Shown: positions 43,052 through 52,559, counted from the first letter of the stretch. The stretch is DNA of 64,000 nt from Oceanicaulis sp. HLUCCA04 (GCA_001314625.1 LJSH01000003.1:25722-89721); one strand, 5' to 3'. A program made the numbers and translations. The notes: generated by a model from the letters alone, not told the origin.

Positions 43052-45730
43052 ATGAAGCGTTTTTCAAGAGCCGCCGTGCTCGGTGCGACTGCGTTGGCCG
43101 CTGGCCTTGTCGGCACTGCTGCCCAGGCCCAGGTCGAAATCATCACTGTTACGGCGCAAAAGCGTGAGCAGACGCTGCTCGAAGCGCCGGTTGCCGTGAC
43201 CGCCGTTACCGGCGAAACAATCTCCCAGGCCCAGATCCGCGATGCAGCTGACCTGCAGACGCTGGTGCCGTCGCTGAGCGTGGGCGAGTTTGCCGCCTCG
43301 ACGAACCAGACCTTCTCGATCCGGGGGCTGGGTTCCAGCTCTTTCAACCCCGGCGTCGAGCCCTCTGTTGGCGTTTTCATTGACGGCGTTTACGTGCCGC
43401 GCCAGGGCGCCTCGATCAATGACTTCCTGTCGCTGGAACGCGTTGAAGTCATCCGGGGCCCGCAATCGACCCTGTTCGGCCGCAACACGCCGGCCGGTGT
43501 TGTCAGCTTCTACACCCGCCAGCCCGAGTTTGAATTCGGCGCCGAAGGCGAAGTGACGGTTGGCAATTACAATGCCCGCGTTGCCGCTGCGACGATCACC
43601 GGACCGCTTGTTGCTGACCAGCTGGCGTTCCGCCTCGATGGCAATGTCAACCAGCGCGATGGTTTCATCACCAATGTTGACGGGCGAGAGTTCAATGACC
43701 GCAACCGTTGGAGCGCACGTGGCCAGCTGCTCTGGGATAGCGGCGGTGCCACCACGGCCCGCTTTATCGCCAATGTCGGCAATATCGACGAGAATTGCTG
43801 CGCGGCTCCGTTCTCCAATGTTGCCCCGTCCGAGCTTTTCGCCTTCAACCAGCTGGGCGCGGTGGTGCCTTCGGGCGATCCGTTCGACGGCACGACAGCC
43901 ATTAATGGCCCGCTGCGTTCCCAGGTCGATAACTGGGGCATTTCAGGCGAGATCAATCATGATTTCGGCGGTTTTACCCTGACCTCGATCACCGCCTATC
44001 AAAGCTATGAAGAAGATCAGGTCATCGATGCCGACTTCACCACGCTTGATGCGGCTGGCGCGCGTCAGCAGTTTCAGGACTATAACGCCTTCACCCAGGA
44101 ATTCCGCATTGCGTCCAATGCCGGCGAGAATTTCGACTGGATGGCTGGCCTGTTCTATTATGATAACGAGCTGACCTTCCAGAACGAGACGCCTTATGGC
44201 TCGCAACTGGCCGCTTTTGCCAACCTTGCCTCCTCGCTGGATCCGTCAGTGGCCGCTCTGGCCGCTGGCCTCGGCCTTGGGGCAGGCGCGGGTATTCCCG
44301 CGATCATGAACACGATCATTGGTGGCAATAATCTGACCGGGGTTGGCACGCTCGCGCCGACACCGTCGGGCAATGCCATTCCGACTGTGCCGGCCAATGG
44401 CTATCTCGGTGCCGGACAGGGTCTTGTTAACGAGACCTATAATTACGACACATCAGCCTGGTCTGCCTTCGGTCAGGTTGACTGGCGTGTAACGGACCGG
44501 TTCACGATCACGGCGGGCCTGCGCTACTCGCGTGAGGAAAAGGACTACAACCCCAACGTCACGATTAACGATCCGTTCTCCCAGCTGGATGCGGTGGCGT
44601 TGGGTCAGGATTTGCGGCTGCCAAGCGCGGCGACCTGTCTGAACCCCGCGATCGGTGACACGTGTGCGTATTTCGTCCCGGCCATTCTTGCCAGTGGCGG
44701 TGCGCCGTTTAACCCGGCGGTTCCGCTGACCCCGGCGCAAGCAGCGGATCCGGCCATCAACTTCCTGCTGCCGCTGATCGAAGGTTCGGGCCTGCAGTTC
44801 AACGTCGTCAACGCGCCGTTCACACCCGGTTCGCGTACCGACGAAAACGTCTCCGGCTCGATCATTTTCGGGTATGACTGGAGCGACAATGTCAACACCT
44901 ACCTGAGCGTTGGCACCGGCTACAAGCCGGGCGGCTTCTCGCTCAACTCCAACTCGGCAGCTACCGGTCTCTTCCAGTTCGAGGAAGAAACCACGCTGAA
45001 CATCGAAGTGGGTGTGAAGGGTACGGCCTTCGACAACCGCATGGTCTACGCCATTGCCCTGTTCGATCAGAGCAACAAGGACTTCCAGACCGAGACCTTT
45101 GTCGGCGGCGGCTTCTATCTTGACAATGCCGGCGAAATCTCTGTCCGCGGGCTTGAAGTCGAGGCGACTGTCGCGCCGACCCAGAACCTCGTGTTTGCCG
45201 GCGGTTTCACCTGGCTCTTCGAGAACCAGTATGACAGCTATGAGTTCGGGCCGTGCCCGCGCACCTCGTCGCTGCCCGAGCCCGGTCTTGCTGGCAATCC
45301 GCTGTTTGCTGACTGTCTGGCAACGCGGATCAACCAGAACGGCTTCTCCGGCCGCTTTAACGATCTGTCGGGCGTGGACCGTGGCAACCCGGAATTCTCC
45401 GGCTTCCTGACGGCCATGTACACGCATCCGCTCGGCAACGGACTGGAGCTGAGCCTGCGCGGTGAAGCGTCCTACGTCTCCAGCCAGAACCTCAATGGCG
45501 CGCTCGCTGCCATGCCGAGCTTCGAGCAGGATGCCCTCACGCTGATCAATGGCTCGGTGGGTATCGGTGCCGAGGACGGTGCCTGGTCGTTGCAGTTCTG
45601 GGGCCGCAATATCACGGATGAGGACTACTATCGCGGTACGTTCTTCTCGGTCGGCACCGTCGGCCCGAGCACGAACTCCTATCCCAGCAATCCGCGCACC
45701 TACGGCCTGTCGCTGCGGGCACGCTTCTAG
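43052..45730 (+). CDS. TonB-dependent outer-membrane receptor
   Basis: 892 aa. The signal peptide ends AQA-QV; the TonB box region is EIITVTAQKREQ. The plug has ADLQTLVPSLSV and RVEVIRGPQSTLFGRNTPAGVVSFYTRQP, as in receptors of the FecA/IroN-like iron-complex group found widely in this bacterial class. The barrel ends LSLRARF with the terminal Phe needed for outer-membrane assembly. GGGGGAGG precedes the ATG. Neighbours give no clear substrate. A terminator follows 30 bases after the stop. Confidence 0.92.
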   Translation: MKRFSRAAVLGATALAAGLVGTAAQAQVEIITVTAQKREQTLLEAPVAVTAVTGETISQAQIRDAADLQTLVPSLSVGEFAASTNQTFSIRGLGSSSFNPGVEPSVGVFIDGVYVPRQGASINDFLSLERVEVIRGPQSTLFGRNTPAGVVSFYTRQPEFEFGAEGEVTVGNYNARVAAATITGPLVADQLAFRLDGNVNQRDGFITNVDGREFNDRNRWSARGQLLWDSGGATTARFIANVGNIDENCCAAPFSNVAPSELFAFNQLGAVVPSGDPFDGTTAINGPLRSQVDNWGISGEINHDFGGFTLTSITAYQSYEEDQVIDADFTTLDAAGARQQFQDYNAFTQEFRIASNAGENFDWMAGLFYYDNELTFQNETPYGSQLAAFANLASSLDPSVAALAAGLGLGAGAGIPAIMNTIIGGNNLTGVGTLAPTPSGNAIPTVPANGYLGAGQGLVNETYNYDTSAWSAFGQVDWRVTDRFTITAGLRYSREEKDYNPNVTINDPFSQLDAVALGQDLRLPSAATCLNPAIGDTCAYFVPAILASGGAPFNPAVPLTPAQAADPAINFLLPLIEGSGLQFNVVNAPFTPGSRTDENVSGSIIFGYDWSDNVNTYLSVGTGYKPGGFSLNSNSAATGLFQFEEETTLNIEVGVKGTAFDNRMVYAIALFDQSNKDFQTETFVGGGFYLDNAGEISVRGLEVEATVAPTQNLVFAGGFTWLFENQYDSYEFGPCPRTSSLPEPGLAGNPLFADCLATRINQNGFSGRFNDLSGVDRGNPEFSGFLTAMYTHPLGNGLELSLRGEASYVSSQNLNGALAAMPSFEQDALTLINGSVGIGAEDGAWSLQFWGRNITDEDYYRGTFFSVGTVGPSTNSYPSNPRTYGLSLRARF

Positions 45731-45757
45731 ACTGCCAGCTTCCTTCACGGGAACGGC

Positions 45758-45794
45758 AAGGGCCGGGAGGCAAACCTCCCGGCCTTTCTTCTTT
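45758..45794 (+). terminator. Rho-independent terminator after second TonB receptor
   Basis: GGCCGGGAGG and CCTCCCGGCC form a 10-bp stem around CAAA at 45761-45784, extended by three A/T or G/T pairs, and the sequence then runs TTTCTTCTTT. Confidence 0.85.
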
Positions 45795-45795
45795 G

Positions 45796-45915
45796 TCCTC
45801 CCCCACATCCGTGGGGTCGGTCCTCGCTTACCGCTCGCTAAAGCTCGCTATCGCTGCGGGCGCGCGGTCGCGCTAGCGGGCCTGCGGCCCGGTTCCGCTG
45901 CGCATCCGGGATTTC
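45796..45915. repeat. Structured GC-rich intergenic element
   Basis: The convergent gap between the TonB receptor and the phosphodiesterase gene contains a CCCCAC/GTGGGG hairpin at 45801-45816, a direct repeat of GCTCGCTA at 45833 and 45843, and a CGGGCC/GGCCCG hairpin at 45877-45891. It is coding on neither strand as far as I can see. It may be another member of the repeat group at 32163-32294. Confidence 0.35.
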
Positions 45916-45919
45916 AAGG

Positions 45920-46792
45920 TTAGTCCCCCTGCAGATCCCGCATCACATCCACCCGGTCGGTGATAATGCCGTCGACACCGCGTGCGATGAACCTAGCCAT
46001 CTCGTCCGGATCATTGATGGTCCAGACATGCACAGCGATGCCGCGCGCACGGGCGGCGCTGACCAGGCGCGGGTGTATGGCATCCAGGCCGGATGCGTCG
46101 GGCGGCAATTGCAAGGCGATGGCCGGTGAGGGGTGGAATTTCGCGAGACCCAGCCGCGCCATCACGTAGAAGCTGAAAGCCTCGTTGCGCGCCATACCGG
46201 TTGCGACTTCGGGGCAGAAGGCGCGAAAATGGGCCATCGCGCTGTCATGAAAAGAGCCGACCAGGACGCGCGATTCCATGCCGGCTGCGCGAATCGTTTC
46301 ACACATCACGCGGGCGGCGTCCTCAGTGTCCGGCTTGATTTCCACGATCCAGCGATGATCAGGAAAGTTTACGAGCGCTTCGGCGAGTGCAGGCACCGCA
46401 ATGCCGTCATCGGCAAACCGGTCAGCCGGTTCGCCTTCAAAGCCGAAGGCGGCGTTGAGAGGGCCGATTTCAGCCAGTGTCAGGTCCATTACGCGGCCCG
46501 ACCCGTTCGTGGTGCGGTCCACCGTGTCGTCATGCATCAGCACGAGTATGCCATCAGCGGTCAGCTGCGCATCGGCCTCCAGAATGTCCGCACCGTCCGC
46601 AACCGCCTGCTCCAGCGCAGCGAGCGTGTTTGCCGGTGCACGCCCGAGGCCGCCGCCATGGGCGACGCGTTCGGCGCGCTCCACAGTCCTGCCTTCCAGC
46701 CAGGGATGGGAAACGGGCGCGGGTTCCGGCCAGAAAAGCGCAGCCGCGTAAGCCGCTGCCAGAACGAGCATTATGATTACAGCACCGCGCAT
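45920..46792 (-). CDS. Glycerophosphodiester phosphodiesterase family protein
   Basis: 290 aa from the ATG at 46792, with GGAGG upstream. A hydrophobic N-terminus (~4-20) suggests export. The GDPD TIM barrel shows AHGGGLGRAPANTL, ILEADAQLTADG and MHDDTVDRTTNGSG, with the E-x-D metal ligands and second His intact. The usual HRG is HGG and PENT is PANT, both known variants in membrane-linked members but worth noting. It hydrolyses glycerophosphodiesters or related lipid head groups. It is divergent from the PIG-L gene, 94 bases away. Confidence 0.88.
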   Translation of the reverse strand: MRGAVIIMLVLAAAYAAALFWPEPAPVSHPWLEGRTVERAERVAHGGGLGRAPANTLAALEQAVADGADILEADAQLTADGILVLMHDDTVDRTTNGSGRVMDLTLAEIGPLNAAFGFEGEPADRFADDGIAVPALAEALVNFPDHRWIVEIKPDTEDAARVMCETIRAAGMESRVLVGSFHDSAMAHFRAFCPEVATGMARNEAFSFYVMARLGLAKFHPSPAIALQLPPDASGLDAIHPRLVSAARARGIAVHVWTINDPDEMARFIARGVDGIITDRVDVMRDLQGD

Positions 46793-46886
46793 GCACCCTC
46801 CTCCCCGTTCGTTCCCGGGGCTAGGATATGACATCAGGGCGTGTCAGTCAGGTGACAGGCCGGACCGGGAAAGCGGCAGGAGCAAT

Positions 46887-47702
46887 ATGGTGCGCAAGAT
46901 CTTCATCGGGGCCGGTATCGCCGCCGCAATTTTTCTGGTCGCGGCGGTGAGTGCGCTTTTCGTCGCCCGCTCGCTGTTCGCCGAGCCCGGCGTGGAGCGC
47001 CTCTCCGATCTGCGTGGTGAGCTGGGCGAGGCGGGATTGCTTTTTGTATTTGCACACCCTGATGACGAGATCACCGCCAATGCGCTTATGGCGCGCGGCG
47101 TGGCCGAGGGCGTCCCGGTGCATCTGTTTACCGCCACACGCGGCGAGGCGGGCACGCAATATCCGCCTGTGGTTGATCAGCCGCATCTGGGTATCGTGCG
47201 CGAAGCGGAGGCGCGAAAGCACGGCTTTGCGCTCGGTGTTGCCTCCCACACCGTTCTTGATCTGGGCGATGGCCAGTTGCGCGCACGCCCGTTTGATGAG
47301 CTTGTCGAACGCGTGACAGCCGAGATAGCGCGCACCCGGCCCTCCACTGTCATCACCTTTCACCCCGAGAGCGCGATCTCGCTGCATCCTGACCATATGG
47401 CCATAGGTGAGGCGGCGCGGCAGGCCGTGGAGGCACTGGGCGCAGATGCGCCGCGCCTTGTCTATGTGCTGGCGCCGCGTCCGGGCCTGCGCCGGTTTGG
47501 CGGCGAGCGCGGGCAGCTTATTGCCGAAATCCAGCCCGATCCGGATTTTGCCGTGCCGTCGCCCTCGCGTGACAAGCAGCGGGCGTGGCGCATTCATGAA
47601 AGCCAGTCGCGCTATCTGCAGGCGACCTACGGTATCGGTCCGCGCGTGATGTATGCGTTGTGGACACGCGAATACTACGCCTTCGCAGATGCGACTGACT
47701 GA
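46887..47702 (+). CDS. PIG-L family deacetylase
   Basis: 271 aa from the ATG at 46887 behind CAGGAG. An N-terminal membrane anchor (~5-28) places the enzyme outside the cytoplasm. The zinc motif FAHPDDE and later SLHPDHMAIGEA are the family hallmarks, with the catalytic Asp in HPDD. It removes acetyl groups from N-acetylglucosamine-type substrates; the substrate here is unknown. Downstream genes lie within 54 bases and may be in the same transcript. Confidence 0.88.
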   Translation: MVRKIFIGAGIAAAIFLVAAVSALFVARSLFAEPGVERLSDLRGELGEAGLLFVFAHPDDEITANALMARGVAEGVPVHLFTATRGEAGTQYPPVVDQPHLGIVREAEARKHGFALGVASHTVLDLGDGQLRARPFDELVERVTAEIARTRPSTVITFHPESAISLHPDHMAIGEAARQAVEALGADAPRLVYVLAPRPGLRRFGGERGQLIAEIQPDPDFAVPSPSRDKQRAWRIHESQSRYLQATYGIGPRVMYALWTREYYAFADATD

Positions 47703-47755
47703 CTGAACACTCAGCCGCTTGCGCCGCGCCGTCAAAATCCGTCATAGTTCGCTGT

Positions 47756-48226
47756 ATGGATGATAGCCCGCTTGCCATTCTTGCCGTACTCGGCGTGTCC
47801 GCCCTCGCTGTCGGCGCGATGATCCTTTTCAACCGGCTGATTGGCGGCTGGCAGGATATTCGCTTTGACGGGCCCGGCCTAGCCTCGCGAAGGCTGGAAG
47901 AAGATGTGGTGGGCTTTCGCTCTGGTGAAGGCGTGGTTTCCAGTGACGGGCTGGCGGCTCTGGTAATGGAACAGGGCGGGGCGAGGCTGGGATTGGCCCT
48001 GGCGCGGGCCAATCGCTGCGTGACGCGCGTGATCCGGCCCGGTGAAATTGCGCGCCTCGAAGCAGAGGGCGGCCGGTTCCACATTCATTTCAATGATTTC
48101 ACTCTGCCGCGCGTTACCATCGATTTGGATGACGCCGCGGCACCAGGCTGGGGTGAGCGGATGCGCCGGTTTGCAGCTGACGCCGCCACACAGACACGCG
48201 GAGAGGGCCATGCCCGAGCTTCCTGA
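47756..48226 (+). CDS. Hypothetical single-pass membrane protein
   Basis: 156 aa. One membrane segment at ~6-25 is followed by a soluble domain of mixed strands (VVGFRSGEGVVSSDG, ALVMEQGGARLGLALARANRCVTRVI). I recognise no family. Its end overlaps the start of the hydroxylase gene by 17 bases, so the two are probably translated together. It may be an accessory of the hydroxylase or unrelated. Confidence 0.65.
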   Translation: MDDSPLAILAVLGVSALAVGAMILFNRLIGGWQDIRFDGPGLASRRLEEDVVGFRSGEGVVSSDGLAALVMEQGGARLGLALARANRCVTRVIRPGEIARLEAEGGRFHIHFNDFTLPRVTIDLDDAAAPGWGERMRRFAADAATQTRGEGHARAS

Positions 48227-49187
48227 TCCGATCCTGATCGCGATCCCGTTCTTTGTCGCGCTGATCGTCGCCGAGATGATCTATGCGCGCATGACAGGTA
48301 AAGCCGAGTTCGAGCCGAAGGATACGGCCGCCAGTCTCGCCATGGGGCTGGGCAATACCGTCTCCGGCGTCCTGCTGGGCTTCATCGCGCTCGCCTGGTT
48401 CAGCTATATCGAGCGGTTCGCGCTGTTTGACATTGGCTGGGCGTGGTGGGCGTTTGTGGTCTGCTTTGTGCTGGACGATTTCGTCTATTACTGGTCACAC
48501 CGGTTTGCGCATACTGTGCGCTGGTGGTGGGCCGATCACGTAATCCACCACTCCTCCCAGCATTACAATCTGTCGACCGCGCTGCGTCAGCCCTGGCTCA
48601 GCCCGCTCACCTTCAAGTTCATCTTTTTCGGTTCGTGGCTGGTCGTGCTGGGCTTTCCCATCGCGATGGTGGCCTTCGTGGGCGCTCTCAACCTCGTCTA
48701 CCAGTTCTGGATCCATACAGAGACGGTCAGGCGCCTGCCCGCGCCGATCGAATGGCTGTTCAACACGCCCTCTCATCACCGGGTGCACCACGCGACGAAC
48801 CCGCTCTATCTCGATCGCAATTATGCGGGCGTGTTCATCATCTGGGACAAGATGTTCGGCACGTTCCAGAAAGAGCTCGACGAGGAAAAGTGCCGCTACG
48901 GCATCGTGAAGAATCTGGGCACCTACAACCCGATTCGCATCTGCCTGCATGAATGGGTCGGCATCGTGAAGGATGTGTCGTCCGCAAAGTCTGTCCGCGA
49001 GGTGCTGGGCTACTGGCTAGGCCCGCCGGGCTGGTCGCCGGATGGCAGCCGGGAAAGCTCGAAGATCATCAAGGCGCGCTGGGCCGAACAGCAGGCTGCG
49101 CTGCGGGGCGGCACAGCGCAGGGCAATGCGTCCGGCAGTGGGCCGGGGAGCGCTCCGGCGCAACCTGCGGCCACACCGGCAGAATAG
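48210..49187 (+). CDS. Sterol desaturase / fatty acid hydroxylase family protein
   Basis: 325 aa with about four membrane segments in the first 200 residues. The histidine boxes that bind the diiron centre are HRFAH, HHSSQH and HHRVHH. It hydroxylates or desaturates a lipid, or has another oxygen-dependent role, in the membrane. The ATG at 48210 follows GAGAGGG. The C-terminus carries a Gly/Ala/Pro-rich low-complexity tail of about 40 residues after EQQAALRG. The convergent TraB-like gene ends 5 bases later. Confidence 0.88.
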   Translation: MPELPDPILIAIPFFVALIVAEMIYARMTGKAEFEPKDTAASLAMGLGNTVSGVLLGFIALAWFSYIERFALFDIGWAWWAFVVCFVLDDFVYYWSHRFAHTVRWWWADHVIHHSSQHYNLSTALRQPWLSPLTFKFIFFGSWLVVLGFPIAMVAFVGALNLVYQFWIHTETVRRLPAPIEWLFNTPSHHRVHHATNPLYLDRNYAGVFIIWDKMFGTFQKELDEEKCRYGIVKNLGTYNPIRICLHEWVGIVKDVSSAKSVREVLGYWLGPPGWSPDGSRESSKIIKARWAEQQAALRGGTAQGNASGSGPGSAPAQPAATPAE

Positions 49188-49192
49188 ATCGC

Positions 49193-50326
49193 CTACGGGC
49201 CGTCAACGAGATAGCCGGCAGCCGCAAGACGCGTCTGTATGCCGTCTTCGGACAGCCATCCCGCCGCGCCCACGACAGCCAGAGTGACGCCCCCGGCATT
49301 GACGGCCTCGCCAATGGCACTGGCCCAAATTCCCGGATAGTCGATTTCGGCGGTCGTCGCGCCGCCGAGTGTGCGCAAGCCGCCCATCTCGCGCTCCATG
49401 GCGTGCTGGCACGCCAGTCCGGCGCGGCGGCTCGCTGATCCGCGCAGTGTGTCTACATCTCCGCGCGCCCATGCCTGGGCGTTCATCCACGCTGTTGGCA
49501 GATCGGAAACTGCGAAATTCACTGCCTCCGAAATGCAGATCTCATTGGTTTCGCGCGAAAAGTTCTGCACCGAGCGCATGAGAGTGGAAATGTCTGACAC
49601 CTCCAGATCGTAGCTCTGCACGGCGCGTACCGGCACGCGGTTGCGGCGGGCCAGCCGCGTAACACGGCCTTCAATGGCAGAGGCGCCTTCCAGATCCACG
49701 CTCTCGGCTGCATTGCCGATCAGGGTCATGGCCTGAAAGAAGGGGTGCATGCGGGCGGGTTCCAGATTGGCGATGCGCTCCGCCAGAGCCTCTTCCTCCG
49801 GTTCATCCAGCACCGCTTCTGCCGGCATTTCCTCGCCGCTGCGCCGGGCGGCCCGGCGCATCTCGCGCCGGCGTTCATTGCGCTCCTCGGCGAGGGCGCT
49901 GGCGCGGTAGAAATCCGCAGCGAGCTCCGCGTCTACCCGGTCGGCCAGTGTGCTGCCTCGCGGCATCATGATGCGGCTGCGGTTAAACGTGATAGTTCGC
50001 AGCATCATTGCGGCCATGCGGGTGTTGCTGATGGCGCTGGAACTGACCTCCAATTCCGTCAGCACCAGTTCTGCCTCTTCCAGCACGCTCGCCACGGGCC
50101 GCTCGTTCCACTCGAGGCTTGCAGGCAACCAGGGGACGGTGACGAACACATAAACTTCGCCGGTCTGTTCGGGATGGTGGATCCGCCAGAGTTGCGGGCC
50201 GGACCATTCACCGCGCACGACGATGACTTCGGTGTCAGACGACTGACCGGCGGCAGCGTCCTGCGCTTCCAGAGCAGCAGATGTGAAGGCCATGCAGGCG
50301 AGGGCAAGCGAAAGACAGCGCAGCAT
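49193..50326 (-). CDS. TraB/GumN-like protein lacking the conserved histidines
   Basis: 377 aa from the ATG at 50326 (GGAG 5 bases upstream; the GTG at 50332 is less likely). A signal peptide ends LEA-QD. The order of elements matches the family: PQLWRIHHP, then a strand at the usual GT-x-H position reading VFVTVPWLP, helical middle part, and a C-terminal AVVGAAGWLSEDGIQTRL where members have GA-x-H-L. Both positions lack His, so metal-dependent hydrolase activity is doubtful. A charged Arg/Glu-rich segment at ~140-185 is unusual. It may be a non-catalytic paralogue. Confidence 0.72.
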   Translation of the reverse strand: MLRCLSLALACMAFTSAALEAQDAAAGQSSDTEVIVVRGEWSGPQLWRIHHPEQTGEVYVFVTVPWLPASLEWNERPVASVLEEAELVLTELEVSSSAISNTRMAAMMLRTITFNRSRIMMPRGSTLADRVDAELAADFYRASALAEERNERRREMRRAARRSGEEMPAEAVLDEPEEEALAERIANLEPARMHPFFQAMTLIGNAAESVDLEGASAIEGRVTRLARRNRVPVRAVQSYDLEVSDISTLMRSVQNFSRETNEICISEAVNFAVSDLPTAWMNAQAWARGDVDTLRGSASRRAGLACQHAMEREMGGLRTLGGATTAEIDYPGIWASAIGEAVNAGGVTLAVVGAAGWLSEDGIQTRLAAAGYLVDGP

Positions 50327-50408
50327 CGTCACTCCATGGGCTGGAAGCTGACATACCCTTGCCCGGCCCGGGGGCCGCCACCAGTGAAATTGCGTTCATG
50401 AGATTTCA

Positions 50409-50424
50409 CTGACTGGTTAGTCAG
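50409..50424. promoter_or_regulatory. Palindrome upstream of diiron protein gene, TetR-type
   Basis: CTGACT-GGTT-AGTCAG is a perfect 6-bp-arm inverted repeat, 140 bases before the diiron gene start. It shares the octamer GACTGGTT with the operator at 54696-54719 read on its minus strand. A TetR-family regulator could bind it; which one is unknown. Confidence 0.4.
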
Positions 50425-50564
50425 GGGTAGACAGACAGGCATAGTCGGAGTCATGCTCTGCCGGTCGGGTGAACGGCGTTCACCTGTCGAGATGAGGACC
50501 GGGCAGCGCCCGGCAGACCCGCAAGCGCTGCACTGGCTTCCCGCTACGGAGGAGAGCTTAAGCG

Positions 50565-51650
50565 ATGACGGCCTTGCGCGATTTGTATCCGATGCCCGGT
50601 ATCGATGATCACTGGCATGTGCCCCAGCAGTTCGACGCGGTGTTTGACTGGCGCTTCGACGAGGGCCGCACCACGCTCATGCACCTTTACCAGAAGGGCA
50701 AGGACATGCAGTGGGATGCGCTGTCGCGCATTGACTGGACGCAGGAGCTCGACCCGGAAAACCCGATGCAGATGCCAGACGAGGCAGTGGCCATCTATGG
50801 CTCTGACATCTGGAACAAGATGACCAAGAAAGAGCGCATCAATCTGCGCCGCCACACCCAGGCCTGGAATATCAGCCAGTTTCTGCAAGGCGAGCAGGCC
50901 GCGCTTTTGTCTGCATCGAAGATCGTCTCTTCGGTTCCCGATCTCGACGCCAAATTCTACGCCGCCACGCAAGTGATGGACGAGGCCCGCCATGTGGAGG
51001 CCTATCGCCTGTTGCAGGGCAAGTTCGGTGTGGCCTATCCGATGACCGATCCACTGCAGGAGCTGGTCAATGATGCGCTGCGCGACTCGCGCTGGGACGT
51101 GACATATCTCGCCATGCAGGTGGTGATCGAGGGGCTGGCGCTGGCCGCTTTCGGCACGATCCGTGATCTGGCGCAGAACCCGCTGGCGCGCATGGTCAAT
51201 GCCTATGTGATGGAAGACGAGGCGCGCCATGTCGCCTTTGGCCGCCTCTCGCTGCGCGACTACTACCCGCAACTGACCCAGAAAGAGCGTGATGAGCGCG
51301 AGGAGTTTCTGGTCGAGGCCTGCTATCTCATGCGCGATCGCATGACCCAGAGTCACGAGCTTTACGACGTGCTCGATCTGCCGGCCGCCGAGTGCAAGGA
51401 GTTTGTCGAGAACTCCGAGATCGTGAAGCTCTACCGCACGCTGCTTTTCCAGCGCATCGTGCCGATCGTGAAGGATATCGGCCTGTGGGGGCCGCGCATC
51501 CGCAAGGCGTACGAGGATATGGGCGTGCTGCACTTTGGCGAGCTTGATCCCCAGACCCTGCAGGACGACGATGAGCGTATCGCCGCACAGATTGACGCCA
51601 ACAAGGCGCGCAGCGATTACGTCCACGCGGTCGCGGGGCTGGCCGAGTAG
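50565..51650 (+). CDS. Ferritin-like diiron oxygenase family protein
   Basis: 361 aa, mostly helical and without a signal peptide. All six expected carboxylate/His ligands of a diiron site are visible in two halves: Glu in QGEQ then DEARH after 29 residues, and Glu in VIEGLA then EDEARH after 29 residues. This E-X29-E-x-x-H twice pattern is that of ferritin-like oxidases and oxygenases such as AurF-type N-oxygenases and fatty-acid desaturases. The reaction is not determinable. GGAGGAGAG precedes the ATG. A TetR-type palindrome upstream suggests repression. It is convergent with the PhnB-like gene, which ends 9 bases away. Confidence 0.8.
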   Translation: MTALRDLYPMPGIDDHWHVPQQFDAVFDWRFDEGRTTLMHLYQKGKDMQWDALSRIDWTQELDPENPMQMPDEAVAIYGSDIWNKMTKKERINLRRHTQAWNISQFLQGEQAALLSASKIVSSVPDLDAKFYAATQVMDEARHVEAYRLLQGKFGVAYPMTDPLQELVNDALRDSRWDVTYLAMQVVIEGLALAAFGTIRDLAQNPLARMVNAYVMEDEARHVAFGRLSLRDYYPQLTQKERDEREEFLVEACYLMRDRMTQSHELYDVLDLPAAECKEFVENSEIVKLYRTLLFQRIVPIVKDIGLWGPRIRKAYEDMGVLHFGELDPQTLQDDDERIAAQIDANKARSDYVHAVAGLAE

Positions 51651-51659
51651 GGGAGGGTA

Positions 51660-52559
51660 CTACCCCTCATCCGCGGTCTTCAGTGCCACGATGTCGATCT
51701 TCTTCATCGCAAACATTGCCTCACGGGCGCGGGCGCGGCCCTTGTCGTCGGGTCCGTTGGTGTAGGCAGACATGCCGTCGGGCAGGACTTGCCAGCTCAA
51801 CCCGTAACGGTCGGCCAGCCAGCCGCATTGTTCCGCCTCAGGCACATGGCGCAGCGCATCCCAGATGCGGTCCGTCTGCGCCTGACCGCTGGCATGAACC
51901 TGCACGGAGATACCCGGCGTAAAGCCAAAGCCGTGATCATTAGGCGAGTCAAAGGCGATGAAGGCCTGCCCGGCCATTGTGTACTGGCCGTGCATGAGCA
52001 GGCCTTCATTGGCGCCGGTGCCCGGTGGGTAATGGTCGACTGCGACGGGTCTGAACCCGCCCAGCGCCTCGCCATAGTGCGCCATCGCCTCTTCGGCCTT
52101 TCCGGCGGCGCCTTGTGTGAACATCAGGGCCGGAACAATGGTCTGTTTGAGCTCGCCCGGATCGGCCATCATCAGCTGCCAGCTGACCCCGAAACGGTCC
52201 TCCACCCATCCATAATGCTCACACCAGGGATAGCTGCCCAGCTCCATCATCGCCTTGCCGCCGTCTGCGAGGGCCGCCCATAGCCGGTCAATCTGTGCCC
52301 GGTCATTGATGAAGACAAAAAAGGATATGGCCGGGTTGGGCGTGAATTGCGGACCGCCATTGAGGAGCATGAAATCCTGTCCGCCCAGGCTCAGCTCGAT
52401 ACACATCACGGTGCCCTCCGGCTGTCCGTGATGCTCAAAGCATTCCTTGGAAAAATAGGCCGTGTCGATGATTTCGGCACCGGGAAACAGGCTCGAGTAG
52501 AGCTCTGCCGCGTCTTCTGCCCAGCCGTTCGACCAGATGCAGGCACTGATGCGTGTCAT
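51660..52559 (-). CDS. Tandem PhnB/VOC-like domain protein
   Basis: 299 aa made of two similar halves (about 1-135 and 138-285), each with the PhnB-type glyoxalase fold: first half SACIWSNGWAEDAAELYSSLF and DRFGVSWQLM; second half PALMFTQGAAGKAEEAMAHY and DRYGLSWQVL. Known members bind metal or small ligands, though PhnB proteins often lack activity data. It is the last gene of the five-gene TetR operon. Substrate unknown. Confidence 0.82.
   Translation of the reverse strand: MTRISACIWSNGWAEDAAELYSSLFPGAEIIDTAYFSKECFEHHGQPEGTVMCIELSLGGQDFMLLNGGPQFTPNPAISFFVFINDRAQIDRLWAALADGGKAMMELGSYPWCEHYGWVEDRFGVSWQLMMADPGELKQTIVPALMFTQGAAGKAEEAMAHYGEALGGFRPVAVDHYPPGTGANEGLLMHGQYTMAGQAFIAFDSPNDHGFGFTPGISVQVHASGQAQTDRIWDALRHVPEAEQCGWLADRYGLSWQVLPDGMSAYTNGPDDKGRARAREAMFAMKKIDIVALKTADEG

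Noticed and set aside
44453..45808. Minus-strand 451-residue frame over the second TonB receptor
   Set aside because: Antisense to the beta-barrel coding region and overlapping the terminator; no domain seen.
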